This document shows, piece by piece, positions 1 through 8,805 of a stretch of 64,000 nt of DNA. Position numbers and translations under genes: made by a program. A model generated the notes under the pieces. It was not told the DNA's origin, made no database searches, and saw only the letters and a program-made list of their open reading frames with translations. Each line of letters begins with the position of its first letter. The first letter of the stretch is position 1. The stretch is from the NCBI RefSeq assembly GCF_036013935.1, contig NZ_CP107902.1:2575001-2639000 (forward strand), given 5' to 3'. The stretch is from Streptomyces sp. NBC_00461. Its GTDB lineage: Bacteria; Actinomycetota; Actinomycetes; Streptomycetales; Streptomycetaceae.

Positions 1-75
1 CACTGAGGCGCTGGGCCTCTCCCGTAGGGACCATACGGCTGCGGCGGCCCGCGCACTCACGACTACGTCGCTCAC
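1..75 (-). CDS. ABC-2 type transporter permease, N-terminus only (partial)
   Basis: Only the first 25 codons are in the window, read on the minus strand from a GTG. They translate to a short hydrophilic start (VSDVVVSARAAAAVWSLRER) and run off the left edge. The GTG overlaps the stop of the upstream ATPase gene in a GTGA junction, so the two are very probably translationally coupled. An ABC-2 permease is the expected partner of the ATPase, but no membrane segment lies inside the window, so the product name is an inference from position alone. Confidence 0.5.
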   Translation of the reverse strand, partial: MSDVVVSARAAAAVWSLRERPSASV

Positions 76-1091
76 GCCTTCACCAACCCCTGCTGCGCGG
101 CGCCGCCCAGCGCCAGGTACACGTCCTCCAGGCTCGGAGTTGCCAGCGTGAAGTCGTCCAGCGCGGCGAAGGCGCTGCCGCCGGTGACGGTGGAGACGAC
201 CGCACGCGCCTCCTCGGGGGCGAGCCTGAGCGTCCAGCGGCGCCCGGACTCGGCGGCCCGCTCCTTGAGCGCGGCTACCTCGGGGACGTGCAGCGGCGCC
301 GTCTCGCGCCACACCAGCTCGACCCGGACCTCCCCGGCGACCTGCTCCTTGAGCCCGGCAGGGGTGTCGCAGGCGATGACCCGGCCTCGGTCGAGGACGG
401 CGACCCGGTCGAGGACGGTCTCGGCCTCGATGACGTTGTGAGTGACGAGCAGCACGGTCGTCCCGCGCTCGGCCCGCCGCCGGTCCACGGCCGCCCACAC
501 GGCCCGCCGGGCCACGGGGTCCATCCCGGTGGTCGGCTCGTCGAGCACGAGCAGCGGCCGCTCCCCGACCAGCGCGGCGGCGAGGCACGCGAGCCGCCGC
601 TGCCCCCCGGACAGCTTCTTGAGCGGCCGCCCGGCGATCGCCGTCAGGCCCAGCTCCTCGAGTACGGCGTCCCGCTCGTCCCGCGCCTGCCGCGCCTGAA
701 GGCCACGCAGCCGCCCGGTCGTCTCGGCGGCCAGCGACACGGTCAGCTCGTCGAGCGCGCTGGACTCCTGTCCCAGGTAGGCGAGGATCCGCGCGGCCCG
801 CTCCGGGTGCCGCACGATGTCGTGGCCGAGGATCTCGACCCGCCCGGAGTCGGGTCGCATCAGCCCGGTCAGCTGCCGGACGAGGGTGGACTTGCCGGCC
901 CCGTTCGGGCCGAGGAGACCGAAGATCTCGCCCCGGCGGATGTCCAGCCGTACGTCGTCGGTGGCCCGTACCGCGGGCGCCCCCGGCACACCCCGGCGCG
1001 CCCGCATCGCCGGATAGGTCTTGGTCAGCCCGCGCACCGCGCACACGACATCCCCACCGTGCCGAAGTGCCTGTGCCGCGCGCGTACTCAC
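72..1091 (-). CDS. ABC transporter ATP-binding protein (drug/ABC-2 exporter type)
   Basis: ATPase subunit of an exporter, about 339 residues, acting at the inner face of the membrane. Walker A is GLLGPNGAGKST near residues 58-69, the signature is LSGGQRR and Walker B is LLVLDEPT, so the nucleotide site is complete. The C-terminal hundred residues follow the usual accessory domain of the CcmA/DrrA group. The frame stays open far upstream, but the residues there are an Arg/Gly/Pro-rich shadow of the neighbouring gene. I chose GTG 1091 because the protein then begins just before the first beta strand. It has no ribosome binding site, but a TACCCT hexamer at 1105-1100 ends 8 nt upstream, suggesting a leaderless mRNA. 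The permease gene follows with a 4-nt overlap. The substrate cannot be told from sequence. Confidence 0.88.
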   Translation of the reverse strand: MSTRAAQALRHGGDVVCAVRGLTKTYPAMRARRGVPGAPAVRATDDVRLDIRRGEIFGLLGPNGAGKSTLVRQLTGLMRPDSGRVEILGHDIVRHPERAARILAYLGQESSALDELTVSLAAETTGRLRGLQARQARDERDAVLEELGLTAIAGRPLKKLSGGQRRLACLAAALVGERPLLVLDEPTTGMDPVARRAVWAAVDRRRAERGTTVLLVTHNVIEAETVLDRVAVLDRGRVIACDTPAGLKEQVAGEVRVELVWRETAPLHVPEVAALKERAAESGRRWTLRLAPEEARAVVSTVTGGSAFAALDDFTLATPSLEDVYLALGGAAQQGLVKA

Positions 1092-1099
1092 AACACACG

Positions 1100-1105
1100 A
1101 GGGTA
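1100..1105 (-). promoter_or_regulatory. -10-like hexamer TACCCT, probable leaderless promoter
   Basis: TACCCT on the minus strand ends 8 nt before the GTG of the ABC ATPase gene, where no Shine-Dalgarno sequence is visible. Transcription starting about 7 nt downstream would begin at or next to the start codon. The -35 region is not clear. Confidence 0.4.
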
Positions 1106-1168
1106 CGGGGTCCGCGGCGTCCGGCCGCTCCCGGGTCGCCCCATAACGGCACATCCACCGGTAAGGAA

Positions 1169-2380
1169 CTACTCCCCGGCAGGCGCGTGCTCCGCGGCCG
1201 TCCGTACGTCGATCTCCCGCCAGAACCCGGCCCGGATCGCGTACCGGTCGTGCTCGTCGATCTGGTCGTCCTTGTGGGCGAGCAGCCCGAAGCGGGCGGC
1301 GTAGCGCAGCAGCTCCCCGTCGACGCGGTGCGGGACCCGCGGGTACATCCCGGACAGCTTCTGCAGATGGCTCTGGTCGCCCAGCCGCTCCATCCACCGC
1401 CGCGCGAACACCTGCCCGACCTCGAAGGGATCGCCGCCGACCGTGGTGATGTCCTCCTCCCGGTCGGCCCACCGCTGCTCGGCCGTGGTCAGCTGTGCCA
1501 GCGTCGGCATCGAGGCGGCTTCGGGGGCCTCCGCGACGGGCCGGTCCACCCAGCCCTTGTCGGAGGACCAGCGCAGGGTCGCGTTGGCGGGATGCTGGGC
1601 GGGCTGCACTCCGGGGGCACGCAGTGCGGCCAGGTCCTTGGGGGTGGGCACTCCCTTGGACGCGGGGACCCGCTCCTGCGTGCCGTTCTCCGAGGCTGCG
1701 GCCGGGGCGTGCTCGACCTCCTCGGAGGTCCGCTCGCGCCCCTGGCCGAGCGAGGAGTCGGGCAGCGGCGCGGAGAGGATCGCGGCGATCTCGGGCCGGG
1801 GCACCGGCGACGGCGCGCACACTCCGCCGAGGTCCTTGGCGCGTACGGCCTTGGTGATCCACGTACGGTCCAGGACACGCCGCTCGTCCGCCTCGGCGAC
1901 CAGGTCCTCGGACTGGTTGTAGTCACCGTCGGCCGCCTGAACGGCCCACAGGTGTACGGCGACGCCGTGCTCCTTGGCGGCCATCATGCCCGGCAGTAGA
2001 TCGCCGTCGCCGGTGACGAGGACGATGTCGGAACAGGCGCGGTTGCGGGCCAGCTCGGTCAGCTCGGCGTGCATGGCGGCGTCGACGCCCTTCTGGGCCC
2101 AGCGTCCGTCGCTGCGGGTCAGGGCGCCCAGCCGGACGGTGACCCGGGGCATCACGCGCAGCCGGCGGTGCTCGGGCTGCGGGACGCGGTCGGGGGCGCC
2201 GTCGAACCAGTAGATGCGCAGCAACGGCCGCTCGGTGTCGGACTCGGCGCGTTCACGCAGGGCCTGGATGAGGGCGGTGTGATCGACGGTGATGCGGGAG
2301 CGTGACGGCTCACCGGCGAGGAGACTGGCGGCGGCCCCCAGCAGATACCCGGCGTCCACCAGGACGATGCAGCGGTCCAC
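1169..2380 (-). CDS. NYN-domain protein (PIN-like, LabA/DUF88 family)
   Basis: Protein of about 403 residues. The N-terminal 160 residues form a NYN domain: IVLVDAGYLL opens the fold with the first acidic residue, and KGVDAAMHAEL and TGDGDLLPG carry the later conserved aspartates, as in PIN-like nucleases. NYN domains usually bind a divalent metal and cut RNA, but the substrate here is unknown. A low-complexity middle (about residues 200-290) leads to a C-terminal segment around FARRWMERLGD...VPHRVDGELLRYA, which resembles a small winged-helix/LOTUS-type RNA-binding module; that match is by eye. Start: GTG 2380 has GAGGG about 8 nt upstream. A GTG three codons earlier (2389) is possible but sits directly on that ribosome site. 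The gene is monocistronic, with 77 bp to the ABC gene. Confidence 0.85.
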   Translation of the reverse strand: MDRCIVLVDAGYLLGAAASLLAGEPSRSRITVDHTALIQALRERAESDTERPLLRIYWFDGAPDRVPQPEHRRLRVMPRVTVRLGALTRSDGRWAQKGVDAAMHAELTELARNRACSDIVLVTGDGDLLPGMMAAKEHGVAVHLWAVQAADGDYNQSEDLVAEADERRVLDRTWITKAVRAKDLGGVCAPSPVPRPEIAAILSAPLPDSSLGQGRERTSEEVEHAPAAASENGTQERVPASKGVPTPKDLAALRAPGVQPAQHPANATLRWSSDKGWVDRPVAEAPEAASMPTLAQLTTAEQRWADREEDITTVGGDPFEVGQVFARRWMERLGDQSHLQKLSGMYPRVPHRVDGELLRYAARFGLLAHKDDQIDEHDRYAIRAGFWREIDVRTAAEHAPAGE

Positions 2381-2614
2381 GCGTTCCACCCTCTTTCCGG
2401 GAGGTTTGCTTCGGGCTTCCTTCGAGTCTGCCCGACTGCGCGGGGGTTAACGGCCCGAACTCGATCTTCGGCGTGGCGTTTCGGGGCGGACCTCGCACCC
2501 TCGCGCTCCGACAAGCCCTGTAACAGACGGTAATTATCCGAAATGCGCTCGTTGTCAGCCTATGTGAATCTGGTCCCGGCCCTGGCCCCTAGATCCCCCA
2601 CAGGAGGCAGAACC

Positions 2615-2779
2615 ATGGCCAAGAACAAGAAGCAGAACCGTAAGCAGCCGCAGTCCGAGCGCGGACAGCAGCAGGCCCAGGAGACCTCGATGGAGGCACA
2701 GGCCGAGCAGCGTGCCACGCAGATCACCCCGGGCGACATGCCCCGCAAGGGCCGGCAGAAGAGCTTCGGTCACAACTGA
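2615..2779 (+). CDS. Small hydrophilic protein of unknown function (54 aa)
   Basis: ATG 2615 is preceded by a strong AGGAGG at 2602-2607. The 54 residues are highly charged and Gln/Lys-rich, starting MAKNKKQNRKQPQSERGQQQ and ending KGRQKSFGHN, with no hydrophobic stretch, so the product is probably a soluble, largely disordered and possibly nucleic-acid-associated protein. I do not recognise a function. The reading frame is open further upstream to 2543, but the ribosome site decides the start. It converges on dnaE, with a strong hairpin terminator between them. The 225 bp upstream hold the promoter region shared back to back with the NYN gene, including an AT-rich patch near 2528-2545 that is unusual for this DNA. 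Confidence 0.8.
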   Translation: MAKNKKQNRKQPQSERGQQQAQETSMEAQAEQRATQITPGDMPRKGRQKSFGHN

Positions 2780-2816
2780 CATCTGAATAAAGGGTTGTTG
2801 AGACCCAGGCACAGCC

Positions 2817-2848
2817 GAGGGGCGCACCCCGTGCAGGGTGCGCCCCTC
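2817..2848. terminator. Bidirectional hairpin terminator
   Basis: A perfect 13-bp stem (GAGGGGCGCACCC / GGGTGCGCCCCTC) closes a 6-nt loop, CGTGCA. It lies between the convergent small gene (stop 2779) and dnaE (stop 2871) and can serve both. Confidence 0.88.
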
Positions 2849-2870
2849 GCGCATGTCCGGGTGCCCGGCC

Positions 2871-5800
2871 TCAGCCGGCCAGGCAGGACGGGCCGAGCAG
2901 CACCTTCAGGTCGCCGAACAACGCCGGGTCGGGCTTGACCCGGTGGCGGTCGAGGCGCAGGACGGTCGTCCTGGTCGGGCCCTGCAGCCTGATCCGGACC
3001 TCGCTGTCGCCCCGGTGGTGGCTGAGGATCTCACCGAGGCGGCTGACCATCGGCGGGGTGACCCGGGTGGCCGGGATGGTGAGGATCACGGGCGCGTTGG
3101 TGCCCGCGTTCGACAGGTCCGGCACCTGGAGTTCCATCGCCACCAGCCGCGGCACGTCCTCGCGCTTGTCGAGGCGGCCCTTGACGAACACGACCGCGTC
3201 CTCGACGAGTTGGGTCGACACCAGCTGGTAGGTCGCCGGGAAGAACATGCACTCGATGGAGCCGGCGAGGTCCTCGACCGTGGCGATCGCCCAGGCGTTG
3301 CCCTGCTTGGTCATCTTGCGCTGCAGGCCCGAGATGATGCCGCCGATGGTGACGACCGCGCCGTCCGCGTGCTCGCCTCCGGTGAGCTGGGAGATGCCCG
3401 CGTCGGCCTTGTCGGACAGCACGTGCTCCAGACCGAAGAGCGGGTGGTCGGAGACGTACAGACCGAGCATCTCCCGCTCCTGGGCGAGCAGATAGGCCTT
3501 TTCCCACTCGTCGGTGGTGAACTCGACGTCGAGTCCGAAGCCGGGCTCGCTGCTCTCCTCCTCGCCCATCCCGCCGAAGAGGTCGAACTGGCCCTCGGCC
3601 TCCTTGCGCTTGACCGCGACCACGTTGTCGATCATCGGCTCGAAGTGCGCGGTGAGGCCCTTGCGGGTGTGGCCCATGGTGTCGAAGGCGCCCGCCTTGA
3701 TCAGCGACTCCGTGGTGCGCTTGTTGCAGGCGACCGCCTCGACCTTGTCGAGGTAGTCGGGGAAGGAGGCGTACTTCCCCTTGGCCTTGCGGCTCTTGAT
3801 GATCGACTCGACCACGTTCGTGCCGACGTTGCGGACGGCCTCCAGACCGAAGAGGATCACGTCGTCACCCTGCGCGGCGAAGTTGTGCACCGACTCGTTG
3901 ACGTTCGGCGGGAGCACCTTGATGCCCATGCGGCGGCACTCGTTGAGGTAGATCGCCGACTTGTCCTTGTCGTCCTTGACGGACGTCAGCAGGGCGGCCA
4001 TGTACTCGGCCGGGTAGTTGGCCTTGAGGTACGCGGTCCAGTACGAGACCAGGCCGTACGCGGCCGAGTGCGCCTTGTTGAACGCGTAGCCGGCGAAGGG
4101 GACCAGCACGTCCCACAGGGCCTGGATCGCCTCGTCGCTGAAGCCCTTCTTCTGGGCGCCGGCCTGGAAGAGGACGAAGTTCTTGGCCAGTTCGTCGGGC
4201 TTCTTCTTGCCCATCACGCGGCGCAGGATGTCGGCCTCGCCGAGCGAGTAGCCGGCGATGATCTGGGCGGCCTTCTGCACCTGCTCCTGGTAGACGATCA
4301 GGCCGTAGGTGACCGCGAGGACCTCTTCGAGCGGCTCCTCCAGCTCCTTGTGGATCGGGGTGATCTCCTGGAGCTTGTTCTTGCGCAGCGCGTAGTTCGT
4401 GTGCGAGTCCATGCCCATCGGGCCCGGACGGTAGAGCGCCGACACGGCGGAGATGTCTTCGAAGTTGTCGGGCTTCATCAGGCGCAGCAGCGAGCGCATG
4501 GGTCCGCCGTCGAACTGGAAGACGCCCAGGGTCTCGCCGCGCTGGAGCAGTTCGAAGGTCGTCGGATCGTCGAGGGGGAGGGCCAGCAGGTCGAGGTCGA
4601 CGCCCTTGTTGGACTTCACCATCTTGACGGCGTCGTCCATGATCGTCAGGTTGCGCAGGCCGAGGAAGTCCATCTTCAGCAGGCCGAGCGACTCGCACTG
4701 GGGGTAGTCCCACTGCGTGATGGTCACGCCGTCCGTGTGGCGCACCCAGACCGGGGCGTGGTCGACGATGGGCTCGCTGGACATGATGACGCCGGCGGCG
4801 TGCACGCCCATCTGCCGGACCAGTCCCTCGACACCCTTGGCGGTGTCGATGACCTTCTTGACGTCCGGCTCGTTCTCGTACATCGCCCGGATCTCGCCGG
4901 CCTCGCTGTAGCGCGGGTGCGCCGGGTCGGTGATGCCGCTGAGGTCGATGCCCTTGCCGAGGACGTCGGCGGGCATCGCCTTGGTGAGGCGGTCGCCCAT
5001 CGCGTACGGGTAGCCCAGCACGCGCGCGGAGTCCTTGATGGCGTTCTTCGCCTTGATCTTGCCGTAGGTGCCGATCATGGCGACCTTGTCGGCGCCGTAC
5101 TTCTCCGTCACGTACCTGATGACCTCGACGCGCCGACGCTCGTCGAAGTCGATGTCGACGTCGGGCATGGAGACGCGCTCGGGGTTGAGGAACCGCTCGA
5201 AGATCAGACCGTGCGGGATCGGGTCGAGGTCGGTGATGCCCATGGCGTACGCGACGATCGAACCGGCCGCGGAGCCACGCCCGGGGCCGACCGCGATGCC
5301 CTGCTTCTTGGCCCACATGATGAAGTCGGCGACCACGAGGAAGTATCCCGGGAACCCCATCTGGATGATGACGTCCATCTCGTACTCGGCCTGCTTCTGG
5401 CGGTCGTCGGGGATACCGCCGGGGAAGCGGCGCTCCATGCCGCGGCGGACCTCCTCCTGGAACCAGGTGACCTCGGTGAAGCCGTCGGGGATGTCGAACT
5501 TCGGCATGAGGTTCTTGGCCTCGAACATCCCGGCGGTGTCGACCTGTTCGGCCACCAGGAGGGTGTTGCGGCAGCCTTCCTGCCAGGCGTCCGAGGAGTC
5601 GATGGCGTACATCTCGTCCGTGGACTTCAGGTAGTAGCCGGTGCCGTCGAAGCGGAAGCGGTCCGGGTCGGAGAGGTTCTTGCCGGTCTGGATGCACAGC
5701 AGGGCGTCGTGCGCGACCGACTCGTGCGCGTACGTGTAGTGCGAGTCGTTGGTGACCAGCGGCGGGATGCCGAGCTTCTTGCCGATCGCCAGGAGGCCGT

Positions 5801-6410
5801 CACGGACCCGGTGCTCGATGTCGATGCCGTGGTCCATCAGCTCCAGGAAGTACCGGTCCTTGCCGAAGATGTCCTGGTAGTCGGCGGCAGCCTTCAGGGC
5901 CTCCTCCTCCTGACCGAGGCGCAGCCGGGTCTGCACCTCGCCGGAGGGGCAGCCGGTGGAGGCGATCAGGCCCTCGGACCACTGGGAGATGGTCTCCTTG
6001 TCCATACGGGGCCACTTCTGCAGCCAGCCCTCGGCGTACGCGTCCGAGGAGAGCCGGAAGAGGTTGTGCAGACCCGTCGCGTTCGCCGCCCAGATCGTCT
6101 TGTGGGTGTAACCACCGGAACCGGAGACGTCGTCGCGCTTCTGGTGCGGCTGGCCCCACTGGATCTTGCGCTTGTTGCGCCGCGACTCGGGGGCGACATA
6201 CGCCTCGATCCCGATGATCGGGGTGACTCCGGCCTTCTTCGCGGAGTGGAAGAAATCGTACGCACCATGGAGGTTGCCGTGGTCGGACATGGCGATGTGG
6301 GTCATGCCCATCTCGTTGCACGCGTCGAACATGTCCTTCAGCCGCGCGGCACCGTCCAGCAGCGAGTACTGGGTGTGGACGTGCAGGTGCGTGAACGGCG
6401 GCTTTGACAC
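2871..6410 (-). CDS. dnaE: DNA polymerase III subunit alpha (replicative DnaE1)
   Basis: Catalytic subunit of the chromosomal replicase, 1179 residues, the usual size for actinobacterial DnaE1. The N-terminal PHP domain (about 1-290) starts with H10-V-H12 and keeps the later motifs MSDHGNLHG and LMDHGID, so its metal site looks intact. In mycobacterial DnaE1 this domain is the proofreading exonuclease, and the same role is inferred here. The polymerase core has GPGRGSAAGS near 375-384 and the catalytic PDVDIDFDE with D417, D419 and D421. The helix-hairpin region follows, and an OB fold (VTIGGIISGLQRKMTKQG to SIECMFFP) lies near residue 1000. Start is GTG 6410, with GGAGG about 9 nt upstream. 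It is transcribed alone, away from the DUF2252 gene. Confidence 0.97.
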   Translation of the reverse strand: MSKPPFTHLHVHTQYSLLDGAARLKDMFDACNEMGMTHIAMSDHGNLHGAYDFFHSAKKAGVTPIIGIEAYVAPESRRNKRKIQWGQPHQKRDDVSGSGGYTHKTIWAANATGLHNLFRLSSDAYAEGWLQKWPRMDKETISQWSEGLIASTGCPSGEVQTRLRLGQEEEALKAAADYQDIFGKDRYFLELMDHGIDIEHRVRDGLLAIGKKLGIPPLVTNDSHYTYAHESVAHDALLCIQTGKNLSDPDRFRFDGTGYYLKSTDEMYAIDSSDAWQEGCRNTLLVAEQVDTAGMFEAKNLMPKFDIPDGFTEVTWFQEEVRRGMERRFPGGIPDDRQKQAEYEMDVIIQMGFPGYFLVVADFIMWAKKQGIAVGPGRGSAAGSIVAYAMGITDLDPIPHGLIFERFLNPERVSMPDVDIDFDERRRVEVIRYVTEKYGADKVAMIGTYGKIKAKNAIKDSARVLGYPYAMGDRLTKAMPADVLGKGIDLSGITDPAHPRYSEAGEIRAMYENEPDVKKVIDTAKGVEGLVRQMGVHAAGVIMSSEPIVDHAPVWVRHTDGVTITQWDYPQCESLGLLKMDFLGLRNLTIMDDAVKMVKSNKGVDLDLLALPLDDPTTFELLQRGETLGVFQFDGGPMRSLLRLMKPDNFEDISAVSALYRPGPMGMDSHTNYALRKNKLQEITPIHKELEEPLEEVLAVTYGLIVYQEQVQKAAQIIAGYSLGEADILRRVMGKKKPDELAKNFVLFQAGAQKKGFSDEAIQALWDVLVPFAGYAFNKAHSAAYGLVSYWTAYLKANYPAEYMAALLTSVKDDKDKSAIYLNECRRMGIKVLPPNVNESVHNFAAQGDDVILFGLEAVRNVGTNVVESIIKSRKAKGKYASFPDYLDKVEAVACNKRTTESLIKAGAFDTMGHTRKGLTAHFEPMIDNVVAVKRKEAEGQFDLFGGMGEEESSEPGFGLDVEFTTDEWEKAYLLAQEREMLGLYVSDHPLFGLEHVLSDKADAGISQLTGGEHADGAVVTIGGIISGLQRKMTKQGNAWAIATVEDLAGSIECMFFPATYQLVSTQLVEDAVVFVKGRLDKREDVPRLVAMELQVPDLSNAGTNAPVILTIPATRVTPPMVSRLGEILSHHRGDSEVRIRLQGPTRTTVLRLDRHRVKPDPALFGDLKVLLGPSCLAG

Positions 6411-6615
6411 GGCGTGGCCTCCATGGAAAACACTCGGCGACAGGCGGGCGGCCAGTCTGGGGGACAGCGTCGAAGTCTATGCCTCGGCACTGACACTCCG
6501 GGGGCTCCCCCGCGTACCTTCACTGCGAGGATCGCGGGCACTTCCGCGCACCCTCGCCCGTTGGAAACCACAGAAACGCCGTCGTACACATCCAGGCACC
6601 AGGAGGCACCCCGCG

Positions 6616-7956
6616 ATGTCGGTACCCGAGCTCAACGACGAGCAGCGCGGCGAGGAGATCCTCACCGTCTTCGACACCGCCTTCGGCCGGCTCCTGGCCG
6701 CCGACCCCGCCGCGTTCCGCGTGAAGTTCCGCAAGATGGCGGCCTCCGCGTTCGCGTTCTACCGGGGCACGGCGTGCCTCTTCTACCACGACCTCACCGC
6801 GAACTCCCAGTTCGGTTCGAAGCGGGGCGGACCGTACCTGGACGAGCGCACCTCGCGCGTGTGGATCCACGGCGACCTGCACGCGGAGAACTTCGGCACG
6901 TACATGGACTCCAACGGCCGCCTGGTCTTCAACGTCAACGACTTCGACGAGGCGTACGTCGGCCCCTTCACCTGGGACCTCAAGCGCTTCTCCGCCTCCA
7001 TCGCCCTCGTCGGGTACGCGAAGGCGCTCGGTGACGACCAGATCACCGAGCTGGTCGAGGTGTACGCGGGCGCGTACCGCGAGCGCATCCACGCCCTGGC
7101 GACCGGCGCCAAGAGCGACGAGGTGCCGCCGTTCACCCTGGACACCGCCCAGGGCCCGCTGCTGGACGCCCTGCGCGACGCCCGCTCCCTGACCCGTTTC
7201 GAGCTGCTGGACTCGATGACGGAGATCCGCGACTTCGAGCGCCGCTTCGCCCCCGGCGGCGGCTCCATCGAGTTGGACGCGGCGACCCGCTACAAGGTCC
7301 TGGCGGCCTTCGACGGCTACCTGGAGACCCTTCCGGACGCCTCGCTGGACCGCCCGGACTCGTACCGCGTGAAGGACGTGGTCGGCCGCCGCGGCATCGG
7401 CATCGGCTCGGCCGGTCTCCCGTCGTACAACATCCTTCTTGAGGGCCACAGCGACGCCCTGGAGAACGATGTGGTGATCTACATCAAGCAGGCCCAGACC
7501 CCGGCCGTCTCGCGGCACGTCACCGACCCGGCGATCCGGGACTACTTCCAGCACGAGGGCCACCGCACGGTGATCTCGCAGCGCGCCCTGCAGGCGCACG
7601 CCGACCCATGGCTGGGCTGGACCGAGCTGGACGGTGCGGGCCAGCTGGTCGCCGAGGTCTCGCCGTACGCGGTCGACCTGGACTGGGGCGACATCGACGA
7701 CCCGGAGGAGATCGCGGCCGTCGTCGCCGACCTCGGCCGGGCCACGGCCACCATGCACGCAGCGGCGGACGACCAGTCCGGCGAGTCCCTCGTGCCCTTC
7801 TCCACCGAGCGGGCCATCGACGCGGCGATCGCCGCCGACGAGGACGGCTTCGCGGGTCTGCTGACCGACTTCGCGCACAGCTACGGCACACGCGCGCGCG
7901 GCGACCACCAGATCTTCGTGGACCTGTTCCGCAACGGCCGGATTCCGGGTCTGTGA
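6616..7956 (+). CDS. DUF2252 family protein
   Basis: Protein of 446 residues, cytosolic, with no signal or membrane segment. The best-conserved stretch is VWIHGDLHAENFGTY followed by VFNVNDFDEAYVGPFTWDLKR. This HGDLHxxN...DFDE pattern resembles the catalytic loop and metal loop of aminoglycoside/choline-kinase-like phosphotransferases, so a small-molecule kinase activity is possible. No substrate is established for the family to my knowledge. Start is ATG 6616, with AGGAGG at 6601-6606; the open frame runs back to 6166, but that part lies over dnaE and its promoter. It is divergent from dnaE across 205 bp and followed on the same strand by a membrane protein gene after 68 bp. Confidence 0.88.
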   Translation: MSVPELNDEQRGEEILTVFDTAFGRLLAADPAAFRVKFRKMAASAFAFYRGTACLFYHDLTANSQFGSKRGGPYLDERTSRVWIHGDLHAENFGTYMDSNGRLVFNVNDFDEAYVGPFTWDLKRFSASIALVGYAKALGDDQITELVEVYAGAYRERIHALATGAKSDEVPPFTLDTAQGPLLDALRDARSLTRFELLDSMTEIRDFERRFAPGGGSIELDAATRYKVLAAFDGYLETLPDASLDRPDSYRVKDVVGRRGIGIGSAGLPSYNILLEGHSDALENDVVIYIKQAQTPAVSRHVTDPAIRDYFQHEGHRTVISQRALQAHADPWLGWTELDGAGQLVAEVSPYAVDLDWGDIDDPEEIAAVVADLGRATATMHAAADDQSGESLVPFSTERAIDAAIAADEDGFAGLLTDFAHSYGTRARGDHQIFVDLFRNGRIPGL

Positions 7957-8024
7957 CGGTCGGAGATCTCACAGGGACCTTTTAGGGCTCCCTTAGCAGG
8001 GCTCGTGACAGACTCTCCCTCGCT

Positions 8025-8726
8025 ATGGACATATCCGGGACCCGACTCAGAGCGCTTCGCGCGGCGCTGTTCACGGCACTGGTCGTGACGCTCAGCACCG
8101 CGTCGCACGTGCTGCTGTCGCAGGTCCCGCTGCCGCTGAACACGGTGGCCGCGGTAGCCGTCACCGTGTTCGTGGTCGCCTTCGCACTGGCCGGCCGCGA
8201 GCGCGGTTACGGACCGATCGCCGCCCTGCTGATCCCGCTGGAGCTGGCCGCGGACACGGTCTTCACCACCGGTCAGCACGTCTGTTACGGCCGGGCGGGC
8301 GGCCCGGTGGCCGGCGCCCTGCGCTCCGTCGGCTGGGACCTGCTGTGCGGGAGCGACACACAGGTCGGCACTCCGCTGGCGCGGGTGACCCACACGGGCG
8401 GCGACCGGCTCGCCGCGCTGCTCGCGCACGCCGACCCGGCCGCCGCCTGGCTGCTGCTCGGCGCGCACATCGGAGTCGGCCTGCTCGCGGCCGCCTGGCT
8501 GCGCCGCGGTGAGCGCGCCCTGGCCCAGCTGCTGCGGGCGGTCGGCGCGACAGCGTGGACAGCGGTCCGCCCCCTGCAGCTGGCGGTCAGCGCGGTGACC
8601 GTGCGGCCGGCCACGGCGGTGCGGCGCATGTGGCGCCGCCGGCTGCCCTCCGCCGTCGTCCGCGACCGGCTCTTCGTGCACTCCCTGGGACGGCGTGGAC
8701 CGCCGTGCTCGGTCGCCCTGGTCTGA
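8025..8726 (+). CDS. Integral membrane protein of unknown function
   Basis: Protein of 233 residues that I do not assign to a family. Hydrophobic segments lie at about residues 10-32, 38-58, 64-84 and 138-160, suggesting four membrane passes. The cytosolic-looking tail is Arg-rich and ends VHSLGRRGPPCSVALV. Two cysteines (in HVCYGRAG and DLLCGSD) lie in the loop between the third and fourth segments, which would be outside the membrane under a simple topology. The next gene, 79 bp downstream on the same strand, encodes a membrane-anchored DsbA-like protein, so a thiol or metal related role is conceivable but only inferred. The ATG has no strong ribosome site. Base use is normal for the window. 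Confidence 0.75.
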   Translation: MDISGTRLRALRAALFTALVVTLSTASHVLLSQVPLPLNTVAAVAVTVFVVAFALAGRERGYGPIAALLIPLELAADTVFTTGQHVCYGRAGGPVAGALRSVGWDLLCGSDTQVGTPLARVTHTGGDRLAALLAHADPAAAWLLLGAHIGVGLLAAAWLRRGERALAQLLRAVGATAWTAVRPLQLAVSAVTVRPATAVRRMWRRRLPSAVVRDRLFVHSLGRRGPPCSVALV

Positions 8727-8805
8727 GCGACACCTCCGAGCACGATCACTCCCCCACACGTATCCCGCGTACGACAGGTGCGCGTCCCACATGGAGAACA
8801 CCAAC

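Noticed and set aside
2838..6407. A 1189-codon open frame on the plus strand opposite dnaE
   Set aside because: It mirrors dnaE exactly, has no domain or ribosome site, and is explained by third-position GC bias.
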